Source: Dipteris shenzhenensis (taxonomy: Eukaryota > Polypodiophyta > Polypodiopsida > Gleicheniales). Taken from it: 64,000 nt of DNA. Position 1 is the stretch's first letter. Every line of letters begins with the position of its first letter. This document shows, piece after piece, positions 11,070 to 21,086 of the stretch. Made by a program: the position numbers and the translations under genes. The stretch lies in NCBI GenBank assembly GCA_047967505.1, contig CM106540.1; one strand, 5' to 3'. The notes under the pieces are model-generated. The model ran no database searches, had not been told where the DNA came from, and worked only from the letters and a program-made list of their open reading frames with translations.

Positions 11070-14000
11070 TTGTATTTTGATAGTGGTGCTTCCAAGCACG
11101 TGACATCTTGCAGAGAGTTGTTTCATTCGCTGATGCACCTTGAGGGGGAACTGTCACATGTGCTAACAATGCTTCATATGCTGTAAAAGGAATTGGAGAT
11201 GTGCAGCTCACATCCATTTCAAGCCATCTTGTCACTTTGACAAATGTTCTTTTTGTGCTTGGAATTAAAGTCAACTTGATTTCAATTTCAGCAATTGCCA
11301 CTTCAGGTTTCAGAGTGATTTTTGATGGCTACAGATGCCTAGTTTATGATCTTCGTGATGACAATGCCATAGTTCTCACTGGTACTTTGCAAAAGGGGCT
11401 TATCATCTTGATCATCACTCAGCTGCACTTTCTGTTGAAGCATTTGCTATTTCAGATTCACAGCTTGCTGAAACTCATCTTTGGCATGAGAGAATGGGTC
11501 ATCTCAATTATAGAGCTCTTGCAAAGCTACATTCACAGCAGATGGCTAATGATGTACCTCAAACTCACACAGTTTCCAAACATGTGTGTGAGGGTTGTCT
11601 TTTGGGTAAGATGCATCAGTTTCCTTTTCAAAAGAATTGTCCAAAACTCTCACAAAGGAAATTGCAGCTAGTACACAGTGATGTCTGTGGCCGAATGAGG
11701 ACAAATGCCATTGGCTGGTACAAATATTTTATGACTCTCATTGATGACTTCACAAGATATTGCTGGGTATATCCTTTAAAAGCCAAATCTGAAGTGTTCT
11801 CATGCTTTCAGAGGTGGCTGAATATGGTTGAGAATGAATCAGGATGGAAGCTTGTCACCCTCAACACAGATAGGGAGGGGAGAGTATATGTCAAAGGAGT
11901 TTGATGCATTTTTGTCTTCACGGGGCATTGTGCACTCATGCACTACTCCTTACACTCCTCAGCATAATCCTGTTCCTGAAAGTTAAAACAAGTCTACTAT
12001 GGAGATGGCCAAATGCATGCTTAAGGCCAAGTCTTTGCCCAATAAATTTTGGCTTGATGCACCTACACGGGCATTGAAGACTGTTACACCTTATGAAGCA
12101 TGGCAAGGCATGAAGCCTTCACTTTCACACATGAGAGTTTTTGGGTCTTTTACATATGTTCATGTACCATCTCAGTTGAGACATAAGCTTGATGACAAGG
12201 CAATCAAATGCATATTTATTGGTTACAGCCAGGAGAGGAGAGGGTATAGGTTATACCAACCAAATACTGGGAAGATTGTTGTCAGTAGGGATGTAATCTT
12301 TGCTGAACATTCGGCTTCTCCTCTCGTGGACTGCAAAGCTAAGTCAGAAGTTGACATGTTTGATGCCTTTGAATCTTGGGTACCTCTACCATCCTCAGAA
12401 GAGGACTTTGACCAGCAACATGAGCCTCCTGCTGGCCGTCCAATAAGCAATGATCAGCCACCACCCCATGCTGATTTGCAGATTTCTCTTCCAGCACAAA
12501 ATGATCCCACTATTCATGATGCAATGATTGAAGAAATAGCTGTCAATAGACAACGAAGGCAAGTTCCCTGATGACTTCTTGATACATTGAGGGACAGCAA
12601 ACAAGGTCAGCCCTTGATGCCCGGACAAGGTCAGGGAATAGACAGATGCATGGTCACTTTCTTGAGTTTGCACTCCTTGCTACAGCTTGCAATGAAGAGC
12701 CTCTGTGCCATAAAGATGCTTTTGACAGGAAAGAGTGGATGGATGCAATGAGAGCTGAGTTACAATCCATTGCCAAAAATGACACATGGGAATTAGTAGA
12801 TCTCCCTCCCGGCAAGCACGCCATTGGTACCTGGTTGGTCTACAAATTAAAAAGGAAATCTGATGGCAGCATAGATCGACACAACGCCCGTCTTGTTGCA
12901 AAAGGGTATGCTCAACAACAAGGCACTGATTTTGAGGAGACATTTGCTCCCACATCCAGGATTACTACCATTAGGTGTGTCATTTGCATTGCAGCCCATC
13001 ACCATTGGCAAGTGCACCAACTTGACATCAAGACTGCTTTTCTTCATGGGGATCTGTAGGAAGAAGTCTATGTCACACAACCTCCTGGCTTTGAGGTTGT
13101 TAATTCTGAAAACAAGGTATGCCGGCTTAGAAAAGCCCTTTATGCTTTGAAGCGGGCACCCAGGGCATGGTATGCCAAAATTCATGCACACTTACTGTCC
13201 CTTGGTTTTCAGAATAGCCCCACAGAACCCACTCTTTATGTCCGTGGGAGTGGATCTGATTTTCTAGTGCTGATTTTATATGTGGATGATATGCTGATCA
13301 CGGGCCCAAATACTCAGCATATTGCAGCTTTCAAGGCTGATTTGCAACAGGTTTTTGAAATGTCAGACATGGGACAGCTCCACTATTATTTGGGCATTCA
13401 GTTTGCTCATGTTTAGGGGGGTATCGTGATGTCACAGTCCAAGTATATTGGACAGCTTCTCAATCACCCTGCCTTCAAATTCTCAGCTCATGATGGGAGC
13501 CCACCATGTGATATCACTCTCTATCAGCAGGCTGTTGGATGCCTTATTTATTTATGTCACACCAGACCTGACTTACAGTATGCAGTATCTCAGCTCAACA
13601 GATTCATGCACATGCCCTGTTCACAGCATTGGCAGGCAATGAAGAGAGTTTTCAGATATCTCAAAGGCACTCAGAATTTAGCCCTCTTCTATGGTGATCA
13701 GGGTTCACTTACCATGCATGCTTACACGGATAGTGACTGGGCAGGTTGTTCCGACACCAAAGTGTCACATACTGGCAATTGTTTTTTGCTAAGCAATTCA
13801 TATATCTCTTGGCTTAGTAAGAAGCAACCAACAGTTGCCACATCTAGCTGTGAGGCTGAGTACAGGGCAACTTTCACCGCTACAGTAGAGTGTGTCTGGC
13901 TTCAATAGTTACTTACAGATCTTGGTATTCGCCATCCTCCACTATGGTCTACACTGACAGCCAGAGTGCTTTGGCCATTGTACGTAACCCAGTGTTTCAT

Positions 14001-14183
14001 GCGCGTACCAAGCATATTAAAGTTCACTATTATTATGTTCGGGAGCGGTTATCAGCAGGAGACATAGAGTTGTCCTATCTTCCCACAGAGGACAACATAG
14101 CAGATCTGTTTACAAAGGCACTTCCTTGTCCCAAGTTCGAAGTCTTCCGCCAAGCTTTACACTTGGTTCCGTTTGTTACATGA
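11070..14183 (+). pseudogene. pol: Copia-2 pol: protease, integrase, RT, RNase H
   Basis: Protease motif YFDSGASKHVTS is at about 11074-11108. The pre-integrase zinc region and integrase follow (MGHLNYRALAKL from 11494, LVHSDVCGRM, TLIDDFTRYCWVY). A frameshift falls near 11880 in the second catalytic motif, and a TAA near 11985 in the third. A connection domain runs 11999-12571. RT (12700-13416) has VDLPPGKHAIGTW, LVAKGYAQQQGTDFEETF and an intact YVDDMLITG. A TAG at 13057-13059 replaces the Gln of the DLQEE motif. RNase H (13426-14183) has TDSDWAG, SSCEAEY and ADLFTKAL, with another stop at 13906. At least eight lesions make it non-coding. Confidence 0.92.
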
Positions 14184-14300
14184 TCTGACATACCTTGAAC
14201 ATTTATAGGTGGCTATATCCTTTTGGATGAACATGTGCCACCATGAGTAGAAATATACCAGGTATTCTGAGACGTTTCCAGAATACTTCAGCCCATCCCA

Positions 14301-14312
14301 TGGAGTGGGGTT
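14301..14312 (+). other. Polypurine tract of Copia-2
   Basis: TGGAGTGGGGTT lies immediately before the 3' LTR. Confidence 0.7.
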
Positions 14313-14606
14313 TGTAGGCCATCTTTTGGTGGTTCTAGTGATGCTCTATAGGCCATGGTATGTGCCTTGTAGGCATAGATATAGGGACTTATAGTTTTAG
14401 TGTCTTTTAGGCCACATAGGACACTTAGTCCTATGTGACACCTAGAACACTTAGTCCTATGTGACACCTAGGACACTTAGTCCTAGGATCTAGGTCTAGC
14501 TACAAGTACCATGTACTCTTTTTCTTTCATTCTCAAGATTGATGTGACGGCTGCGACTCTTCGACTCTTTGTACCTTGCACTCTCTTTTCATTCAACGAT
14601 CCTATA
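14313..14606 (+). repeat. 3' LTR of Copia-2
   Basis: It is 294 bp, begins TGTAGGCC and ends CCTATA. It matches the 5' LTR with several substitutions plus one extra 26-bp unit near 14440-14470. Confidence 0.93.
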
Positions 14607-15290
14607 GCTGCAACACTCATGGTTGCACAAACATCACTATGAACCAGATAAAGCTTGTGTGAGGCACCAACTCTCCCATCCTTGGGAAATGCAGAACGGT
14701 ACATCTTACCAAGCTAGCAAGGTTCACAAACATGCTTTGAAGGCATATGCATTTTGGGAAGATTAACAATCATACCATCTTTATATAACTGCATCAAAGT
14801 CCCAAAGTTGAGGTGCCCAAACCTTTCATGCCACAAATGGGTATCTGCCATGGTAGAGGAATCAAGAGCAAATACATGTGCCTCTGCAAGTGCAATATCA
14901 TCCAAACATCTGTCATAAGGGTCAAGTCTATACAGACCTCTAGTCAGTGTGTCTGTTAAGACCATGGTAAAGGCATGTGTAGCATCATACACTGCACACT
15001 GAACACCACAAGAAAGAACTTGATAGCCACATGTAGCTATGACTGAAATAGAAATGAGGTTTTTGCGAATGTCTGGAACATAAAGCACATTCTCTAGAGC
15101 GACAAGACTACCAAAAACAGAAGTAAGAGCAACTTGTCCGACACATTTCACGGTATATGCTGCATTATTGGCAGATGTGACACTCCCTCCCTTAGATGTA
15201 TGCTCTAGTGAGTTGAATAACTTCCTTCAGGAAGTAATGTGCTTGCTAGCACCACTATCAAAGGACCAGGCATCATGAACATCAGAAACT
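14607..15290 (-). pseudogene. pol: Copia-1 pol, upstream part: protease, pre-integrase, integrase start
   Basis: The minus strand reads the protease motif WSFDSGAS at about 15249-15270. The pre-integrase region follows (VLYVPDIRKNLISISVIA, HLWHERFGHLNF, SKHVCEPC; 15151-14714), then integrase start MYRSAFPKDGRVG...LVHSDVCATMSVA to 14607. A stop separates HVCEPC from the next segment at 14714. The reading resumes at 8747 on the far side of Copia-2, confirming that the insertion split the integrase core just after the first catalytic Asp. Confidence 0.9.
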
Positions 15291-15390
15291 GCCATGCAGG
15301 CATCATGAGCATCAAGATTATACTGACATGTAACTAAGAAAGCCCAATGCTGGTCTTCTGCAAAATTAGCTGACTCATGTCGATCTCTCC

Positions 15391-16378
15391 CTAGGAGAAC
15401 CAAGCATTCAGAGAAATCATGCCCAAGTTTTGTGCAATATTTACATCTCTTGTTCTTTTTGTTATCCCTTGAAGAAAAGGCACCATGAGAATGACCAGCA
15501 TGTGAATGAGGGGTTTCCCAGCTGAAACTTTGCCTTTGCCTTTGTTTTTATGCTGGGCAGCAAAGTCTTGATCACTAGCCATAAAAGCATTGCGATTTGC
15601 AGGACTTTGCTTCCGAAGGAGAAGACCAACCAGCTGGTCAAAAGAATAATGGTTGGCATTGTCACCCGCAACCAACCTCAATGTAGTAGCAAAGGCTTGA
15701 TAAGAGTCATACAACTCATCAAGGATATTAGAAACAAGCTGAGAATCAGGCATCATCTCATCAATATTGGCCAATTGCTGTTTCAAAAGAAAGATAGGCA
15801 TCGATGTTAGCACCCTCTTCAAGCTTCAAGTCCTTCAACTGCTTGCGGAGATAGGCAACCCTTGCCTCATTCTGCACTTGATATAAGGATGCAAAGCTGA
15901 TCCCTTGCTTGCTTAGCCGTCTTGCAAGACCGGATATGAGGTACAATAACCCTTTTGATTGAAAGAGCAATCAAGGCATGTGCTTTGGCATGATGACCAT
16001 CCCATTGAATTTGCTCTTGTGTAGGAGGCAAAAGTGAACCGGATCAAATGCTTGCTTCCAGCCTTGGCAGCTCGGTTCCGGACGAATGATTCAAACGATG
16101 GGCGGGCATAACAGAGTATACATGTAGTAGTAGATGCAGCTGCTCTAGAAGTAGCATTAGACCCATCACTTGAAGACCCATCACTTGAAGCAGTACCAGA
16201 GGCAGAAGATGGAGCACTAGAAGCTACATTACGTGTAGGCCTAGCCTCAGAGCGTGAAACAATGTGCCATAAATTCTTGGCAACCAATACATGCACCAGA
16301 CCACATGGGGTAATTTGTGCCATCAAGCTTGTCATCAATCCCAAGCATCCCAAACAGATCATCCTTATTGCCAGCCAT
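15391..16378 (-). pseudogene. gag: Copia-1 gag
   Basis: The start codon is at 16376-16378 (MAGNKDDLFGMLGIDDKLDG). Frames change several times. Recognisable parts are LDGTNYPMWS, FASLYQVQNEARVAYLRKQL (about 15890-15830) and LANIDEMMPDSQLVSNILDEL (about 15780-15710). The zinc knuckle near 15408-15449 is CKYCTKLGHDFSEC, intact CX2CX4HX4C. It aligns with the gag of Copia-2 throughout. The capsid protein is not produced intact because of the shifts. Confidence 0.87.
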
Positions 16379-17458
16379 TGTGCCAGAAATGCAAGGCAAA
16401 AGCACCAATCTGACAATGTAAATGAGAGGAAGGCAACCTCTCAAAATCAAGTGGTAAAATTTTGCTCAAGCTCAAAGCTTATCACTGCAAAAGACTTTGT
16501 TGTCCCAAGGTGTACCTGTTGCAAGAAAATCCCCAAAAGGAAACACGAGGCCTTCCAAGGCAACATGGGCCTTTCCAAAATACCAATGAAGCAGAAATTG
16601 GAAAGAACCAATGCAACAACGGCTTACCCAATGATGTAGTCCGAAGAGACAGTAGTGGCAAAGCTGTGAATGCAAGCAGAGAGATTCACCCTTGAAGGAG
16701 AGGTGAAAATGAGAGCAAATGGCAATGAGAAATGCCAATAGAGGGTTGGAAATGAGAATTACAGCAAGAGAAAGTGCTTCCACGAGGAGAACACTTGGAA
16801 ATGAGAAGAGAGTGATCCAAAGGAGCTTGGAGGCGTAGTTGTAGCCCGAGGCAAAGGGAAGCCAAAAGAGAGAGAATGGGCTCAAGGAGTGGCCTTTGGA
16901 TCGCTTCAACAACCTCCAAATGTCTTCAACAACTGACACACAGCATGAGACAGTTCTAAAACACTTGCACGCTTCACGAAGCATCTCTAAAGTGCTGGAA
17001 AAACTTTTAACTGGCTTGCACGCACCTCGAGGCAGACCCGTATTGCAAAAAATGCACGCTGTCAGGTCCGTACTGATTCTGCACTGCATTAAATGCAGCT
17101 CTGACAGGTCCGTACAGTTCTGTGCCAGCATTAAATGCTTCTGTACATGTCATAAATGCTTTCCACGCAGATCCGTACAGCTGTACGGATTCCGTACAGC
17201 AGCAATATTCCACGCTTGTGAGGCGAAATTGCTGCAGCAGGCTGGAAATGAGTTGAAACAGCTCCTCCTTTGCAGCAAGTGCTCCAAAATGCAAACTCCA
17301 CACGCCAAATGTGAAGTTCTTGCGATGAAAAAGCTTGGAGAGGCCTCAAACACTCACGGGTGTGTAGAAACAAGCAAAACTAGCAGGAATGAGGGCTCAG
17401 GAGGTTGCCAAACAGCTTTGGAAAGCTGTCAATGGCTGAGGGAATGGATTCCTGACCT
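16379..17458 (-). other. Copia-1 leader, with a GTACGG-rich segment at 17030-17210
   Basis: This region lies between the primer binding site and gag. The segment 17030-17210 repeats GGTCCGTACAG/TCCGTACTG/CTGTACGG at least six times. A 219-codon open frame (16472-17131) exists, but its translation has no family features and the matching Copia-2 leader has no equivalent, so I do not call it a gene. Confidence 0.65.
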
Positions 17459-17470
17459 GCTGTGATACCA
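17459..17470 (-). other. Primer binding site of Copia-1
   Basis: The minus strand reads TGGTATCACAGC, one mismatch from the initiator-Met complement, one base from the LTR. Confidence 0.85.
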
Positions 17471-17471
17471 C

Positions 17472-17737
17472 TGTAGGCTATGGCAAGCAATGGAAGCTCA
17501 AAAATGGAGGAGAGAAGGAGAAAAACGAGATGCTGTATAACTGAGAGTGGAGGCTCAAGAGAGAGCCAACATAACAAAACCCTCGGGCTAAATGCTCTAA
17601 TTGGACTAAGTGTCCTAACTGACCTAGGTGATAGATGTACTAACTGTACCAACAGACCTAACTGACTGTAACTAGGCCTACAAGGTACATACCAAGGAAT
17701 AAGTGGCACCTATGGATAGCCCATAGAATGGCCTACA
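17472..17737 (-). repeat. 5' LTR of Copia-1
   Basis: This 266-bp partner of 6530-6798 is followed by the CTCAA target duplication at 17738-17742. Confidence 0.93.
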
Positions 17738-17742
17738 CTCAA

Positions 17743-18324
17743 ATCTTAAGGATTTTGACGAGTCCAAAGTTTTGGGGAAACCTCGTTAGTTTCAAAGATT
17801 TGATGGATATAGGTCGATGCTTTTACTAGGACGCTAGTCAAGGAAGTTTCTAAGTGCATAGATGTTATCTATTCCTTGGGCTCCCTAGTCTCGAATTGTC
17901 TTATACTTGGAGGTTTTTTTTTTCAGGTTGTGGTTTTTGGTTGGCCATTTGTATTTACTATTTCGCGACAGATCCACAAATTCGTGTTGTACCAATCATA
18001 GCACATGCATATGTGGTGTATTGTGGTGGTAGGGGACACCATGATCCATCACATGCTGCGAGGTTATGCCAGAGTATCCAGACTTATTTAAGACTCTGCG
18101 CCTACAAACACATGACTATCTTTCCCTTTTTAGGAAGATAAGTTACTTACACAAACAATTATGAGATGCTTGCTTAAATAATAATAATGTCTGTTGGAAT
18201 ATGGGTTTTTTGATACTCAAAGCTTCTTTAAGACTGAGTGGTTAGATTTGCTCTGAATTAGAACCCAGACTATCCTTTTCGCGGTTGAAAAGCAGATATT
18301 TTGACTTTCTGGATGTGGGAAGTC
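17743..18324. other. No gene seen
   Basis: No supported frame, RNA gene or repeat is seen. The region may be intron of the kinase gene that ends at 21086, but no upstream kinase exon was found here. Confidence 0.4.
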
Positions 18325-18540
18325 AGATTTGATTTCACTTCCAAGTTTGAGAAGTATAGATTTGATTTCACTTACAACTCTAGGAAGTGTAGATTTGATT
18401 TCACTTCCAAGTCTGAGAAGTGTAGATTTGATTTCACTTCCTAGTCTGGGAAGTGTAGATTTGATTTCACTTCCAAGTCTGGTAAGTGTAGATTGGATTC
18501 TCTTCCAAGTTTTGGAAGTGTAGATTTGTTGAACTTCCCT
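18325..18540. repeat. 33-bp minisatellite, six units plus a partial
   Basis: Units start at 18325, 18358, 18391, 18424, 18457 and 18490, with a diverged remnant at 18522. The consensus starts AGATTTGATTTCACTTCC. The period is a multiple of three, so both strands show open frames with an 11-residue repeat (for example LISLPSLRSVD). Without flanking coding signs I treat these as by-products of the repeat. Confidence 0.9.
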
Positions 18541-20140
18541 AATTTGGAAATAAGATTGATATTTTCCCATTTCGGAAGAGGCTACTGTTGTGTTTATTCT
18601 TTAATAGCAGATTCTGGGATTTTTTCGAGTATATGGTTTCCTAGTGTGAAGGACATCAAGATTAAAGGAAGCAAGTCAAATGACTGATATTTTGGGAAAC
18701 TCTTTAGGATAGTTGATGTGTACCTTGGGTACTGGTACCATGTGCCTACCTTTGTAGAGTTGCGAGTTGGTTGATTTGACAGAGATGTTGCGTTTTGACC
18801 AAGACTTCGTGCTCATCTGATGTTTTTGAGCAGGTGGATCTCTTGTTAGGATTTTCCTTGACTCTATTGGTTTTGACCAATAGTGAGTTGTTTCTAGCAA
18901 GTTTACTAATTCTTTTGAGATTTTATGAGCTCAGGATTGAGCTCTTTGAGGAAGGGGAGTATGTCATGTGCACGATAGGGATATGCAGGCATATGATGAG
19001 CTAGAGTGCTATGTGTGGGAACATGGGTCAGCAAGATTGTTTTTTCGCTTTCCTTGGCGCTCGTATGCTTTTCTTGGCGAGCACTCTTCCTTGAGGCTAT
19101 AAAGGGAGGGCTAGGGCCATAGTTGCACACACCGGCCAGTGAGGGAGCACAGCCAGGAGCTACCAGCACACTCGTTCACTAGGTGGTATGGGATGCCAAG
19201 GGTGAGGTTTAGCTTGCAGGGCTGGCAGTTTCCAAGAGGCTCTCTAGCCTGGGCTGGTTGGGGCTGATAGTCTGGATCAGCATGGTTGGGTGGCGCGAGT
19301 TGCCTGCACATGATTCTTGTGTTCTAGACCATGGTTTTGATAGGGTTCGATCTTGTGAGGGCGTGACAAAAAGGCATGCTAACAGGAAGCAGGGTGACGA
19401 GGGAGAGGGAGAGAGATGGAACTAGGGGCAAGAGGAACTCATGCAATGATGTACTTTCTGGCTGGCTTGGGTGTGGAAGTTAAAGAAAAATTAGTATTGC
19501 GAGTGGAGGGCTACATAGACCTTTGACTATCTGAACAGATAGTGTTGGCATTTATTTGCCTTGTGAGTTAATTTTGATCTTAATGCATGTTTTGTTACCT
19601 CGATAAGCACCCTAAGGTGCTAGTCTGAATACCTGTATGTGTGGAAACCTAACTCTAGACAACTATTGACAATCATAATCGATGGCATTGATGATTTACA
19701 GCCTTTTGACTTGTATGAGTTAGAAACTGCATGCTTTTACTTAATCAGTTGGGTTCATGTGTATATGTTATGGCTGTATTAGCAGGCATACAGATTTCAC
19801 CTTGTGAGATTGTCATCAACCTTTGGAGAGTCTCTGCTACATGCTTGCTTAACACTTTTGTGAGAAAAACAACACTGAGGAATCCTTGTTTCTTTGTGGC
19901 CTTGCATGCCAATTCTGCACTATAACCCAGTTGTCCTATTGCAGCATTCATGAAACACTTTCAGCTTGCTGTTGCCTGTGGCCTAGAAAACATAAATTCG
20001 CACAAACTTCCTGTGATAACTGCTTCTGCTTTACTCAGATGGCAGAGCATCAAATTTTGCTCAGGGGTATTCTGTAGTGTTTAGAAAGGAATATTGTAAA
20101 GTGTCTTCTGTTGCATTTCATTATTCATTAGCTTATTCAA
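18541..20140. other. No gene seen; probably intron or intergenic
   Basis: AT-rich DNA without a supported exon. No HRDLK or DFG kinase exon could be found in any frame. Confidence 0.4.
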
Positions 20141-20156
20141 AATATGCAGATCCCAT

Positions 20157-20238
20157 TTTTTTTTGCCGAAAAAACAGTGCTAATTATATTACTTCGAGAA
20201 CAAGATACAAGAGGTCAGCTTATAGCTGACGGGCTGCG
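20157..20238 (-). mobile_element. 82-bp retroposon with a 16-bp target duplication
   Basis: AATATGCAGATCCCAT occurs at 20141-20156 and again at 20239-20254 with no mismatch. The insert starts with nine T on the plus strand, so it ends in poly(A) on the minus strand. A long variable duplication with a poly(A) tail is the mark of LINE-driven retroposition. It is either a strongly 5'-truncated LINE or a short SINE-like element. No Pol III A or B box is clear. Confidence 0.8.
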
Positions 20239-20382
20239 AATATGCAGATCCCATAGATTGAATCCGATCTTTATTCTTTATTCTCAGAGGTGCTGAGACT
20301 TTTCTTTGTCTTGTGTGTGTGGACAAGGTGCACGGGTGAATGTTAACATGGATTTAGAAATTGATTTGTTTTACTGTTGCAG

Positions 20383-21086
20383 CCTGAATGGATGGCACCT
20401 GAAGTTCTTCGAAATGAGCCATCCAATGAAAAGTAAGGCATCACCTAAAATTCATGCTGCTGGCTGTGTTCTCTCTATATGCATTCTGCATGTTCTCTGT
20501 TATCCAGTATGCTCAGGTACACTTAAAGGCTGATTAATAGACAGAATTGCTATGAGCAAGTAAACATGGCTTTTTAAAATGACTGTACAATCATTCAATA
20601 TCACTTGTTCCCTCCTGCAGGTCAGATGTGTATAGTTTTGGTGTCATATTGTGGGAGCTGGCTACATTGCAACAGCCCTGGGGGGGGCTGAATTCCATGC
20701 AAGTTGTTGGGGCAGTTGGATTCCAGCACAGGTGCTTAGATATTCCTGAAAATATGGATCCAGCTGTAGCCAAAATCATACAACAATGTTGGCAGAGGTA
20801 TTAGGTGCATTTACTTCTCCTAATTTCCATTAAATGGTTTGCTGTGGAGGTGTCCAGGACTTTAATCCATGGTCGTACTTGATGGTGTTGCAGTGATCCC
20901 AGAGCACGACCCTCATTTGCAGACATCATGGCTGCTCTGAAACCATTACAGAAACCACTTGCAGCTGTCCGTCCTTCAGACAGTGGAAAGCCTGGAAATT
21001 TGCCTAGACCAGTACAATCGCAACTGCAAGATCCTTCAGCTCTACACTCTGCTGATATGGATGGAGGTCAAGGGGCTGCTGTTTGA
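20383..21086 (+). CDS. Raf-like MAPKKK (CTR1/EDR1-type) kinase, last three exons
   Basis: Three exons join in frame: 20383-20432, 20621-20797 and 20894-21086 (stop TGA). Acceptors are TTGCAG, CTGCAG and TTGCAG, and donors are GTAAGG and GTATTA. The product contains [17 protein letters not shown] (end of the activation segment with the APE motif), then [20 protein letters not shown] (subdomain IX) and [12 protein letters not shown] (subdomain XI with the conserved Arg). A low-complexity tail of about 45 residues follows. [12 protein letters not shown] and the [10 protein letters not shown] segment are typical of plant Raf-like MAPKKKs that act in ethylene and stress signalling. The N-terminal exons, including the catalytic HRD and DFG, were not found in the window. 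They are far upstream or lost, and an intron holding the nested retrotransposons would fit. Confidence 0.88.

Larger units (their letters stand above)
8753..14606 (+). mobile_element. Copia-2: dead Ty1/copia element nested in Copia-1
   Basis: LTRs are at 8753-9020 (268 bp) and 14313-14606 (294 bp). A primer binding site follows the first and a polypurine tract precedes the second. The order on the plus strand is gag, protease, integrase, RT, RNase H. The coding region is about 4.2 kb and carries many stops and frameshifts. Gag starts and LTR ends resemble Copia-1 (both gags contain DDKLDGTNYPMWS), so this is one lineage jumping into a relative. Confidence 0.95.
6530..17737 (-). mobile_element. 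Copia-1: dead Ty1/copia element, interrupted by Copia-2
   Basis: LTRs at 6530-6798 and 17472-17737 share TGTAGGC...GCCTACA ends and are near-identical apart from small indels. Target duplications CTCAA flank them. On the minus strand the order is gag, zinc knuckle, protease, integrase, RT, RNase H, which is the copia order. Without Copia-2 (8753-14606) the element is about 5.35 kb. It is dead: coding frames are broken many times, an RT segment is deleted, and the RT motif is YVND instead of YVDD. Confidence 0.95.

Noticed and set aside
16472-17131. 219-codon minus-strand open frame in the Copia-1 leader
   Set aside because: It is Cys/Ser/Leu-rich with no domain, not conserved in the Copia-2 leader, and overlaps the GTACGG repeats.
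18329-18570. Repeat protein with 11-residue units
   Set aside because: Both strands are equally open because the DNA unit is 33 bp. There is no start, splice or codon-bias support.
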